24,336 nt of DNA from Cyanobacteria bacterium UBA9971 (GCA_003499955.1 DNRP01000029.1:1400-25735); one strand, 5' to 3'; positions 16,478-23,379 are shown, counted from the first letter of the stretch. A program made the numbers and translations. The notes: a model not told the origin generated them from the letters alone.

Positions 16478-17023
16478 ATTAGCAACGTAAAAGCAACAGG
16501 TCCGGTCAAGGTCGTACCTATGATAAATGAAAGAATAAAATCGAAAGAAGTTAGGTTAATTGACGATGAAGGTGTAAATCACGGCGTTATTAAAACAAGT
16601 GAAGCATTAAGTATGGCTATAGCAAAAGATCTTGATCTTGTTATAGTTAGTCCTGATCAAGAACCGCCTGTCGCTAAGATTTTAGATTACGGCAAGTATA
16701 AATTTGAATCGGAAAAACGAGCTAAGGATGCGCGAAAAAAGCAACATACAGTTGAATTAAAAGAAGTTAAAATGCGCTATAAGATTGATACGCATGATTA
16801 TGACGTTAAAGTTAAGAACATAAAAAAATTCCTGCTTGCTGGTAATAAAGTTAAGATCATGGTAATGTTGAAAGGTCGTGAAATTCAGCATACAAATCTG
16901 GCTTTCGACTTGATAAAAAGGATAACAGAGGATTTACAGGACGAAAATTACATTCTGGAGAAGAAAGCTTCAATGGAAGGCAAAAATGCCGTAATGATAA
17001 TCGGACCTGTGGGAGCTTCTTAA
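16478..17023 (+). CDS. infC: Translation initiation factor IF-3, probable AUU start
   Basis: IF-3 binds the 30S subunit, keeps it apart from 50S, and checks the start codon and initiator tRNA. The body INERIKSKEVRLIDDEG..., then VAKILDYGKYKFE, then the C-terminal domain with MLKGREI, is unmistakable. An ATG exists at 16520 (167 residues). However, the reading frame continues upstream to an ATT at 16478, preceded by GGAG at 16467-16470 with seven bases between, which is ideal spacing. That start gives 181 residues. AUU starts are known in infC of other bacteria and let IF-3 repress its own translation, so I prefer it. It is the first gene of infC-rpmI-rplT, with tRNA-Leu immediately upstream. 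Confidence 0.9.
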   Translation: MSNVKATGPVKVVPMINERIKSKEVRLIDDEGVNHGVIKTSEALSMAIAKDLDLVIVSPDQEPPVAKILDYGKYKFESEKRAKDARKKQHTVELKEVKMRYKIDTHDYDVKVKNIKKFLLAGNKVKIMVMLKGREIQHTNLAFDLIKRITEDLQDENYILEKKASMEGKNAVMIIGPVGAS

Positions 17024-17034
17024 TACCCCTTTCT

Positions 17035-17075
17035 GTTATTGCGAGGAGCATCCACAGGATGCGACGTGGCAATCT
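17035..17075 (+). repeat. Family A palindromic repeat between infC and rpmI
   Basis: The arms GTTATTGCGAGGA and GACGTGGCAATCT enclose the self-complementary tip GCATCC-ACA-GGATGC. It sits 11 bases after the infC stop and accounts for part of the unusually wide 139-base gap before rpmI. If transcribed it would form a hairpin in the middle of the operon mRNA. Confidence 0.85.
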
Positions 17076-17124
17076 AAATATTCTTAAATAAATATATTTA
17101 ATTTTATTTTGATTTTTTTCATAA

Positions 17125-17135
17125 TATAATATAAA
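17125..17135 (+). promoter_or_regulatory. Possible internal promoter -10 region upstream of rpmI
   Basis: TATAAT at 17125-17130 overlaps TATAAA at 17130-17135. A TTGATT at 17109-17114 is a possible -35, 15 bases before the second of these, which is short. The stretch is very AT-rich, so this may be chance. An internal promoter would make sense if the repeat at 17035-17075 weakens read-through from infC. Confidence 0.3.
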
Positions 17136-17162
17136 AAATCTAAATTAATGGAGAAAATAATT

Positions 17163-17372
17163 ATGCCTAAAATGAAAACGCATAAAGCCGGAGCAAAAAG
17201 ATATAAAGTTACCGGCAGTGGAAAAATATTACGCAGGCAAGCCGGCAGAAAACACTTGCTCGGTCATAAAGCTACCGCAAGAAAAAATCGCTTAGGTGGA
17301 TTTGCGGAAGTGTCTGAAAGCAATCTCGAAAAAATCAAACTCGAATTGCCTTATATGAAGTATTCAAGATAA
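17163..17372 (+). CDS. rpmI: 50S ribosomal protein L35
   Basis: L35 is a small, basic protein of the large ribosomal subunit. The start MPKMKTHKAGAKRYK and the body GKILRRQAGRKHLLGHKATARKNRL are typical. I chose ATG 17163 (69 residues) over an in-frame ATG at 17148. The latter overlaps the Shine-Dalgarno GGAGAA at 17150-17155 and would add five residues absent from the family. It is the second gene of infC-rpmI-rplT, 45 bases before rplT. Confidence 0.95.
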   Translation: MPKMKTHKAGAKRYKVTGSGKILRRQAGRKHLLGHKATARKNRLGGFAEVSESNLEKIKLELPYMKYSR

Positions 17373-17417
17373 ATATTGAGTGATTAACGAAAAAAATATA
17401 ACAAGGAGTAATAAAAT

Positions 17418-17777
17418 ATGGCAAGAGTAAAGCGGGGAAATGTTCTTCGCAAAAGACATAAAAAAATATTAAAACTGGCAAAAAGTTTTAAAGGCGCAAG
17501 AAGCAGATTGTTTGTTGTGGCAAATCAGGCTGTAATGAAAGCTTTAAAATTTCAGTACAGAGATCGCCGCAATAAAAAAAGAAGTTTCAGACGTCTTTGG
17601 ATTACCAGAATCAATGCAGCAGTTAGACAGCATGGTTTAAGCTACAGCAGATTCATAAATGCTTTAGGTAAAGCAAATGTTGCCGTAAACAGAAAAATTC
17701 TTGCTGACATAGCTGTAAAAGACCCTGATGCTTTCAAAAAAGTCGTTGACATAGCGAAAGAAAAGCTTACAGCGTAA
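17418..17777 (+). CDS. rplT: 50S ribosomal protein L20
   Basis: L20 binds 23S rRNA early in large-subunit assembly, and in several bacteria it also represses its own operon by binding the mRNA leader. The 119 residues begin [19 protein letters not shown]. They contain [22 protein letters not shown] and [14 protein letters not shown], all family hallmarks at normal length. AAGGAG lies nine bases before the ATG. It is the last gene of the operon, and a terminator follows 16 bases after the stop codon. Confidence 0.97.
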   Translation: MARVKRGNVLRKRHKKILKLAKSFKGARSRLFVVANQAVMKALKFQYRDRRNKKRSFRRLWITRINAAVRQHGLSYSRFINALGKANVAVNRKILADIAVKDPDAFKKVVDIAKEKLTA

Positions 17778-17793
17778 AAAAAATATTAAATAC

Positions 17794-17825
17794 AAAAAAG
17801 CCTCTTTAATTGAAGAGGTTTTTTT
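17794..17825 (+). terminator. Intrinsic terminator of infC-rpmI-rplT
   Basis: The stem CCTCTT (17801-17806) pairs with AAGAGG (17813-17818) and is followed by seven T. A run of A before the stem extends the pairing. Its place just after rplT fits an operon terminator. Confidence 0.88.
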
Positions 17826-17913
17826 ATTAGAAAAAGTTAAAATGCACTCTTTTTACCTATTGAGAATAAGTTTAAAGTGTTATATTTTTGGTAATGATAT
17901 ATTTATTATCGCT

Positions 17914-18009
17914 GTCATTCTGAGGGCTTTAGCCCGAAGAATCTGTCTATGTGTGGATTAAAGCTTTAAATTATTTGTTGGACAGATCCTTCGCTTTGCT
18001 CAGGATGAC
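17914..18009. repeat. Inverted pair of family B palindromic repeats
   Basis: The left unit reads GTCATTCTGAG, then the tip GGGC-TTTA-GCCC, then GAAGAATCTGTC. The right unit, on the minus strand, reads GTCATCCTGAG, then the tip GC-AAA-GC, then GAAGGATCTGTC. The two face each other across about 30 bases. Together with the terminator they fill most of the 316-base gap between rplT and the next gene. The rest is AT-rich and should contain that gene's promoter. Confidence 0.85.
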
Positions 18010-18093
18010 AAAGAAAGTTAGGAATGACAAAAAAATCAGTCATTTTTATATCACTATCATATTTTTTAAATATATAAAGGGAGTAATAAAACC

Positions 18094-18903
18094 TTGATAG
18101 ATACTGAAAAGCTTTTGGAAGTGGCAAAAGAAGCGGCTTATGAAGCAGGAGAAATACAGCTTTCATATTTAGGAAAGAAAAAAGGAATTTCTCATAAATC
18201 AAATGAATTTGATCTCGTAACAGAAGCCGATAAATTGTCTGAAGAAAAAATTGTTTCAATCATTCAGACAAATTTTCCCGAACATACCATTCTTGGAGAA
18301 GAATCAGGGACACATGAGGGAAATAAATCAGGGTATTTATGGGTAATTGACCCGCTAGACGGCACAACCAACTTTGCACATAATTTTCCTCATTTTGCGG
18401 TGTCTATAGGACTCGTAAAAAACGGTAAAATTTTTATGGGTGTTGTGTATGATGTTTGCAAGAACGAACTCTTCTGGGCAGCAGAAGGAACGGGAGCTTA
18501 CCTTAATGCTGAACCTATCGAAGTAAGTCAAATAAAAGAACTGAAAAAATCTTTGCTCGCAACAGGATTTCCTTGCTCAAAAGAAAAAACTCTTGAAGAA
18601 AATTTTGTATATTTTAAAGAATTTGTTTATAAATCTCAGGCAGTTAGAAGACCGGGCGCGGCGGCACTTGATCTTTGTTATGTGGCAGCGGGAAGACTCG
18701 ATGGTTTTTGGGAATTAAATCTTTGCCCGTGGGATGTAACGGCAGGCACATGTATAGTCCGAGAAGCAGGAGGAAAAGTTACCAACTTTGACTCGGAAGA
18801 TTTTAATCCTGAAATTAAAAATATAATTGCCTCAAATTCGATTATTCATGAACAAATGAAAGAAGTTTTGTTTGAGACAAGAAAAAGTTTCAAACAGAAT
18901 TAA
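18094..18903 (+). CDS. Inositol monophosphatase family protein (SuhB-like)
   Basis: This 269-residue Mg-dependent sugar-phosphate phosphatase probably acts on myo-inositol-1-phosphate or a related substrate. Visible metal-site motifs are GEES (68-71), WVIDPLDGTTNF (83-94, with D86 and D89) and WDVTAG (213-218, with D214). The N-terminal EADKLSEE is also typical. No ATG is available near the family's normal start. The frame opens at a TTG at 18094, preceded by AAAGGGAG with ten bases between, which I accept. The family also includes histidinol-phosphate and PAP phosphatases, so the substrate is not certain. Its upstream region contains the family B repeat pair at 17914-18009. The next gene begins 77 bases after its stop. 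Confidence 0.9.
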   Translation: MIDTEKLLEVAKEAAYEAGEIQLSYLGKKKGISHKSNEFDLVTEADKLSEEKIVSIIQTNFPEHTILGEESGTHEGNKSGYLWVIDPLDGTTNFAHNFPHFAVSIGLVKNGKIFMGVVYDVCKNELFWAAEGTGAYLNAEPIEVSQIKELKKSLLATGFPCSKEKTLEENFVYFKEFVYKSQAVRRPGAAALDLCYVAAGRLDGFWELNLCPWDVTAGTCIVREAGGKVTNFDSEDFNPEIKNIIASNSIIHEQMKEVLFETRKSFKQN

Positions 18904-18980
18904 TTAAGGTAAGTATTGCCAAACGAAATAGTAAGCGGTTAATATCATATATACATACTTAGGAGTGATAGGGGAGTAAA

Positions 18981-20762
18981 ATGAAAAATATTGCAAAATT
19001 AAGCTTATTTATAATATTTTTAGCATCAATGATTGTTTTATGGACAATTTCAAGTCCTGTATTAGCACAAGCCATGGTTTTACGTGAAAATGCAAGTAAT
19101 CAATGCATAAAAACATCACGTATTAAAATAAATTCCATAAACCCTACACCTGAAACAAACCCGTTAGGGGCATATTATCCGGGGTTTAGGGGTAATAACC
19201 AGCTTGTTATTTATACTCCAAGTTTTGGAGAATATACAAATACCAATGAATTTGGTAAAGAAGCTATTGTAATAGAAGATAAAGTCTTCGGGTTCTGCGG
19301 TTCAAACTGCTACATTCCTAAAAACGGTTTTATCGTTAGCGGTCATGGCTCTGCAAAAAAATGGATAAATGAAAGACTAATGGAAGGCGCAATAGTAAAA
19401 TTTAATCAAAATACCAGGATGCTGGAAAGCACTATAACTCCTGAAAGCTATTTATATAAAGCAGGTCAAAGAATAAATGATGCTAAAAAAGTTATAGTGG
19501 AGTATAAAAGAACCCTTCCCGGTTATCAATCTAAAATTTCCGAGAATTATCTCAATCAGGCAATACAAAAGTATAATGAAGCCAGATATATGCTTGACAA
19601 ATCACAGTATGAAGCAGGCAGAGATATTTCAAATTATGCGCTTAAGATGGCTGATATGTCTTTTTATTATGCAGTTCCGGCTGTTCAAAATGAGCTTCAT
19701 GGTGTATGGCTAAGACCTATAGAAAGAAATCAGTCAGAAATAGTAAAAACACTTGATAGACTTAAAAGAACAGGCATAGATAATATATTTTTAGAAACAT
19801 ATTATCAAGGGTATACAATTTTTCCGAGCTCAACAATGGCTACTTACGGGATTAAGGAACAAAGACCGGAATTTGAAGGCTGGGATCCTTTAAAAGTGTG
19901 GGTAAATGAAGCCCATAAAAGAAACATGAAAGTTCAGGTGTGGTTTCAGACGTTTTATGTGGGTAATGAAAACATATCCAGAAACTCAAAACATACACTT
20001 TCAGTTTATCCTGAGTGGGCGAATTATCAGAGAAAGAATGCTGACAGTAATAAACCGATGCCTTCTATAAGTGAACATAACGGTTATTTTCTTGACCCTG
20101 CAAATCCTAATGTTCAGAAGTTTTTGACGACGCTTCTTACGGAAATTACCACTAACTATAACATAGATGGTTTAAATATTGATTATATAAGATATCCTAA
20201 GAGTTTGTCACAAAATTTTTCGGGTTATCTTGATACAACATGGGGTTATACAGCTTTTGCAAGAGCAGAATTTAAAAGTCAGTATGGAAAAGACCCCGTA
20301 GAACTTGAATTGTCAGAGCCTTTAATGTCAAAATGGGTTGCTTACAGACAGGACAAAGTAACTGATTTTGTTTCAAGGCTTCGTTCAATAGTAGGTAATA
20401 AAAATATAATGATTTCAACCGTAATATTTCCCGGACATCAGGATACGGCAACAACAAAATTACAAAACTGGTCTGTATGGGCGCAAAGAGGTTATGTTGA
20501 TGCGTTTACTCCTTTGATAATGAGTAGCGACAAGTACATGGCAGGCAATTCCATAAGGGAAATCCGCAGTCTTGCAGGCAACAATGTTTGTATATTATCA
20601 GGGTTGTTTGAGCCTTTTACCGCAGGAAGTCCTGCTGATTTAATCGGTCAGATTGCTTCTGTAAGGTCAGAAGGGTCTTCAGGAATTATACTTTTTGATA
20701 ATGCGCATATTACGGATGATTTTATTGAAGCTTTAAGTGCGAGAATTCTTAGAAAGGATTAG
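18981..20762 (+). CDS. Secreted GHL10-type glycoside hydrolase-like protein
   Basis: This 593-residue protein has a signal peptide (about 1-31, ending ASP-rich-free SSPVLAQA). An N-terminal beta-type domain (about 47-150) includes IPKNGFIVSGHG (112-123), which faintly recalls the phosphodiester-glycosidase (NAGPA) family. A helical spacer follows (about 155-230). The last part (about 238-590) is the GHL10 TIM-barrel-like domain: ELHGVWLRP (238-246), KVQVWFQTF (317-325) and DGLNIDYIRYP (396-406), the family's core motif. GHL10 relatives are predicted to act on envelope polysaccharide or peptidoglycan-derived glycan, but this one's substrate is not evident. GGGGAG precedes the ATG by about four bases. 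The gap from the phosphatase gene is 77 bases and may hold a promoter. Confidence 0.85.
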   Translation: MKNIAKLSLFIIFLASMIVLWTISSPVLAQAMVLRENASNQCIKTSRIKINSINPTPETNPLGAYYPGFRGNNQLVIYTPSFGEYTNTNEFGKEAIVIEDKVFGFCGSNCYIPKNGFIVSGHGSAKKWINERLMEGAIVKFNQNTRMLESTITPESYLYKAGQRINDAKKVIVEYKRTLPGYQSKISENYLNQAIQKYNEARYMLDKSQYEAGRDISNYALKMADMSFYYAVPAVQNELHGVWLRPIERNQSEIVKTLDRLKRTGIDNIFLETYYQGYTIFPSSTMATYGIKEQRPEFEGWDPLKVWVNEAHKRNMKVQVWFQTFYVGNENISRNSKHTLSVYPEWANYQRKNADSNKPMPSISEHNGYFLDPANPNVQKFLTTLLTEITTNYNIDGLNIDYIRYPKSLSQNFSGYLDTTWGYTAFARAEFKSQYGKDPVELELSEPLMSKWVAYRQDKVTDFVSRLRSIVGNKNIMISTVIFPGHQDTATTKLQNWSVWAQRGYVDAFTPLIMSSDKYMAGNSIREIRSLAGNNVCILSGLFEPFTAGSPADLIGQIASVRSEGSSGIILFDNAHITDDFIEALSARILRKD

Positions 20763-20779
20763 CATTATATCATCGCATT

Positions 20780-20818
20780 GTCATTGCGAGGAGGGGTAAA
20801 GCCCCGACGTGGCAATCT
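20780..20818 (+). repeat. Family A palindromic repeat
   Basis: GTCATTGCGAGGA and GACGTGGCAATCT enclose a tip of four G and four C around TAAAG, in which T and G can also pair as a wobble. The element starts 17 bases after the stop of the GHL10-type gene, so it may lie in that transcript's 3' end. Confidence 0.85.
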
Positions 20819-20833
20819 ATCTATTACCGAATT

Positions 20834-20863
20834 GTCATGCTGAATCAAGTTCAGTATCTATCC
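20834..20863 (+). repeat. Family B-like palindromic repeat
   Basis: The unit begins GTCATGCTGAA and ends TTCAGTATCTATCC, so CTGAA pairs with TTCAG around a short loop. It resembles the family B frame at 17914-18009 but with a different tip, and lies 15 bases after a family A unit. Confidence 0.65.
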
Positions 20864-21070
20864 ATAAAGGTACTTTGTTTATAAAAGGGTTTACCACCCT
20901 TTACCCGTCTTCATTTTCTTTACTGCAAAGAAAACGAAGCAAAAGAAAGCTTGCCCAATACTTTGGTTTCTATATTTCTACCCTGCTTACGATTAAAGCA
21001 AAATGCGTTTGATGCCCGTAACTCGGGACAAAGTCCCTCAAACAAGACGGGCTTGCCTTCGGTACGCAGG

Positions 21071-21100
21071 GTGAAATATTGCGAAACCTTCACAACGGGC
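21071..21100 (+). repeat. 30-base direct repeat, first copy
   Basis: GTGAAATATTGCGAAACCTT and the ten bases after it match the stretch at 21371-21400 at 27 of 30 positions. The two copies are exactly 300 bases apart. The flanks on either side do not match. Confidence 0.85.
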
Positions 21101-21370
21101 AACGGGGGAGTTCGAGGGGGTGTCCCCCTTGACACGCGTGTCGAGTTTCGTAGTTTTTGGCGAACGGGTATAAATGTTATAGCCCATTGTTTGAGGGGCT
21201 TGCCCCGAGTTTGGGCGTGCGTGAAATAAAGGCTATAATTTCTAGTGAGCCTAAAAAACAAGAAATTTAAAATTTAAAGGTTTTCTTTTTTGGTGACTTT
21301 ATTTCTTTTGCATCAAAAGAAAAAAGTTACTGGCTGGCTTCAGCCAGACATACTAAAAAATTTCCCTAGA

Positions 21371-21400
21371 GTGAAATATTACGAAACCTTCGCAACAGGC
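21371..21400 (+). repeat. 30-base direct repeat, second copy
   Basis: GTGAAATATTACGAAACCTT and the ten bases after it repeat 21071-21100 with three differences. This copy ends three bases before the stop codon of the XRE gene, marking the right edge of the repeat-rich region. Confidence 0.85.
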
Positions 21401-21403
21401 ATT

Positions 21404-21631
21404 TTATATTACATTATCAAAAAATTTTTGCGGTTGAATTTCAAGAAAATAAGCAATCTTTAAAAGCATTTTTAAACTTACATCTTCTTTTCTGTTTTCT
21501 ACCCTATTAATAAATTCTCTGGAACAATCAACCTGTTCAGCCAAAAACTCTTGAGAAAATCCTTTTTTCTCTCGAAATATTTTAATATTTTGGCTGATAT
21601 TATAAAGATATTTTTGTTCATTTTCTTGCAT
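21404..21631 (-). CDS. XRE-family helix-turn-helix regulator
   Basis: This 75-residue protein is essentially a single Cro/CI-type DNA-binding domain. It begins its helical bundle at NISQNIKIFREKKGFSQ, has the helix-turn-helix at about 25-45 (SQEFLAEQVDCSREFINRVEN), and the closing helices at about 52-72 (SLKMLLKIAYFLEI). Such proteins are dimeric repressors of phages, toxin-antitoxin pairs or small regulons. There is no sensor domain. I see no Shine-Dalgarno before the ATG, so it may be leaderless or weakly translated. It is transcribed away from the 49-residue gene at 21720, with an inverted repeat (21645-21681) between, which could be its own operator. Confidence 0.88.
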   Translation of the reverse strand: MQENEQKYLYNISQNIKIFREKKGFSQEFLAEQVDCSREFINRVENRKEDVSLKMLLKIAYFLEIQPQKFFDNVI

Positions 21632-21644
21632 AATAAAAATTTTA

Positions 21645-21681
21645 GATGTATTATTTTAATAAATCTGTGAAGTAATACATC
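21645..21681. promoter_or_regulatory. Inverted-repeat operator candidate between divergent genes
   Basis: GATGTATTA (21645-21653) is mirrored exactly by TAATACATC (21673-21681). The similarity extends outward as TTTTAG on both arms, with a two-base offset. Half-site centres are 28 bases apart. The right half-site lies directly before the TATAAT of the 49-residue gene, where a bound repressor would block polymerase. Confidence 0.55.
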
Positions 21682-21691
21682 ACTAAAATAT

Positions 21692-21697
21692 TATAAT
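21692..21697 (+). promoter_or_regulatory. -10 element for the 49-residue gene
   Basis: A perfect TATAAT lies 23 bases before the Shine-Dalgarno-preceded ATG at 21720. No good -35 hexamer is visible at the expected distance. That is compatible with a weak or regulated promoter. Confidence 0.45.
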
Positions 21698-21719
21698 CTT
21701 AAATGGAGAGAGTCTTGTT

Positions 21720-21869
21720 ATGAAAAAATTGTCTGAAATTGATGTGATTAAAGCTGTTGGTTTTGATATGCAAGAATCAGTTGGTGATTTAATTAATATT
21801 CTCAGAAATTTACAAGCTGAAATAGATAAAATCAAGTTGATTTTAAAAGACAAAAATATTATTAAATAG
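21720..21869 (+). CDS. Small 49-residue helical protein, unknown function
   Basis: The frame runs from ATG 21720 to TAG 21867-21869. It encodes MKKLSEIDVIKAVGFDMQES and continues to a lysine-rich end (KDKNIIK). A GGAGAG-type Shine-Dalgarno lies about ten bases upstream, and TATAAT is at 21692-21697. The protein is probably all helical, with a regular hydrophobic spacing (about 21-43) that could pair as a coiled coil. I recognise no family. It is divergent from the XRE gene across an operator-like repeat, the layout of small regulated modules. Its stop codon overlaps the start of a family A repeat. An antisense frame on the minus strand lacks these signals. It could still be non-coding. Confidence 0.6.
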   Translation: MKKLSEIDVIKAVGFDMQESVGDLINILRNLQAEIDKIKLILKDKNIIK

Positions 21870-21900
21870 ATTGCCACGTCGCTTCGCTCCTCGCAATGAC
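21868..21900 (-). repeat. Family A palindromic repeat
   Basis: Read on the minus strand: GTCATTGCGAGGA, a short tip GC-GAA-GC, then GACGTGGCAATCT. It lies between the 49-residue gene, whose stop codon it overlaps, and the end of gatA nine bases away. Confidence 0.88.
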
Positions 21901-21909
21901 AAGGAAGGG

Positions 21910-23379
21910 CTATATCTCAGGATGTTTGGTATGGAAATCTGTCGCCTGCTCAAAGTTGTATGCAGATCGCAGCAGAGTTTCTTCCGATAACGCAGGACCG
22001 AGAAGCTGAAGTCCCACAGGAAGCCCTTTGCTGTCAAATCCGCAGGGAACACTAATTCCGGGAAGCCCCGCCAGATTGGCGGTAATTGTTCCAATATCCA
22101 TAAGATACATACTTAACGGATCGGAAATTTTTGCGCCAAGCTCAAAAGCTGTGGTCGGACAAACGGGCGAAAGGAGTAAATCAACCTTTTCCCACGCCTT
22201 GTCAAAGTCTTTTTTGATTAAAGCCCTCACCTGCTGGGCTTTTTTATAATAAGCATCATAATATCCCGAACTTAAAGCATAAGTTCCTATCATGATTCTT
22301 GATTTAACTTCTTCTCCGAAACCTTCTGACCTGCTTTTTAGATACATTTCCATAATGTTTTCAGTGTTTTTTGCCCTATATCCGTATTTTACCCCGTCAA
22401 ATCTTGCGAGATTTGCGCTGGCTTCTGCCATAGCAATAACATAATAAGTCGCAATTGCATACTGACTGTGAGGAATGGAAATTTCTTCTATTTTCGCGCC
22501 GAGAGATTCGTAAACCTTTATGGAATTGAGAATAGCTTGTTTAACTTCAGGATTTGTTCCTTCGCCGAGCATTTCGGAAATTACACCGATCCTCAAGTCT
22601 TTTATGTCTTTTTTCAAGGTGGCTGTGTAGTCAGGAACAGGCATGTTTATTGAAGTTGAATCCATGTTGTCGTAGCCGCTGATTGCTTGAAGCGTAAGCG
22701 CAACATCTTCCACACATCTTCCCATAGGACCTATCTGGTCAAGACTGCTCGCGTACGCAATAAGTCCAAACCTTGAAACTCTTCCGTAAGTTGGCTTCAT
22801 CCCGACTATTCCACAAAAACTAGCAGGGAGCCTGATACTTCCACCTGTGTCAGAACCGAGAGAAATTACGGATTCACCTGAACATACAGCAGTTGCAGAA
22901 CCGCCTGAACTTCCTCCTGCTACCATATTAAGATTCCATGGGTTTTTTGTTTTCTTAAAAGCACTGTTTTCAGTCGAACTTCCCATTGCAAACTCGTCAA
23001 GGTTTGCCTTGCCTATAATAGGAATAAAATTCTCTTCAAGTTTTCGAGCAACTGTAGAATTATACGGAGGAACGAAATTTTCGAGAATTTTACTTCCCGC
23101 GGTTGTGTGAAAGCCTTTTGTACACATATTATCTTTAATAGCTATAGGAATTCCCGCAAGAAGCGGAAGATCATCCTTTATTTTTATTCTTTTATCGACT
23201 TCTTTAGCTGTTTTATAAGCTAAATCCTTTGTCAGGGAAATAAAAGACTCAACTTTGTCTTCAATTTCTTCGATTCTTTTATATGATTCGTCAACGAGCT
23301 CAACAGCGGAAATTTCCCTGTTTAAAAGCGCTTTTCTTAGATCTTTAACTGTCTTAAAACAATGTTTTGTATCTAACAT
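21910..23379 (-). CDS. gatA: Glutamyl-tRNA(Gln) amidotransferase subunit A
   Basis: GatA is the glutaminase subunit of GatCAB, which converts mischarged Glu-tRNA(Gln) (and often Asp-tRNA(Asn)) to the amide form. It carries the amidase Ser-cisSer-Lys triad: Lys in IAIKDN, and the two serines in the AGGSSGGSA...GSDTGGSIRLPA signature, followed by GMKPTYGRVSRFGLIAYASSLDQIGP. I start it at ATG 23379 (489 residues, MLDTKHCF), preceded by GAGG with eight bases between. A frame opening at 23412 would add 11 residues atypical of the family. gatC and gatB are not adjacent, so the subunits are encoded apart. A terminator for the upstream gene lies only 45 bases before the start, so gatA needs its own promoter or read-through. 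Confidence 0.96.
   Translation of the reverse strand: MLDTKHCFKTVKDLRKALLNREISAVELVDESYKRIEEIEDKVESFISLTKDLAYKTAKEVDKRIKIKDDLPLLAGIPIAIKDNMCTKGFHTTAGSKILENFVPPYNSTVARKLEENFIPIIGKANLDEFAMGSSTENSAFKKTKNPWNLNMVAGGSSGGSATAVCSGESVISLGSDTGGSIRLPASFCGIVGMKPTYGRVSRFGLIAYASSLDQIGPMGRCVEDVALTLQAISGYDNMDSTSINMPVPDYTATLKKDIKDLRIGVISEMLGEGTNPEVKQAILNSIKVYESLGAKIEEISIPHSQYAIATYYVIAMAEASANLARFDGVKYGYRAKNTENIMEMYLKSRSEGFGEEVKSRIMIGTYALSSGYYDAYYKKAQQVRALIKKDFDKAWEKVDLLLSPVCPTTAFELGAKISDPLSMYLMDIGTITANLAGLPGISVPCGFDSKGLPVGLQLLGPALSEETLLRSAYNFEQATDFHTKHPEI

Larger units (their letters stand above)
20763..21403. other. 641-base gene-free region dense in hairpins and repeats
   Basis: Both strands open into frames of about 60-110 codons here, but their translations look like read-through of repeats and lack family features, so I reject them as genes. 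The region has many small self-complementary elements: AAGGGT...ACCCTT near 20885, TTTTCTTT...AAAGAAAA near 20916, GGGAC-AAA-GTCCC near 21025, GGGGG-TGT-CCCCC near 21116, GACACGCGTGTC near 21130, GGGGC-TT-GCCCC near 21196, and TTCTTTTG-CAT-CAAAAGAA near 21305. It is markedly richer in GC than its surroundings between about 21000 and 21220. It begins with two dispersed repeats and contains a 30-base direct repeat 300 bases apart. Confidence 0.7.

Noticed and set aside
17148..17162. Upstream in-frame ATG for rpmI
   Set aside because: It overlaps the Shine-Dalgarno of the ATG at 17163, and the extra five residues are not part of the L35 family.
20809..21261. Open frames of 67-113 codons on both strands in the repeat-rich block
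   Set aside because: They overlap each other on both strands, run through hairpins and repeats, lack family motifs and good ribosome-binding sites, and share no features with real proteins in the window.
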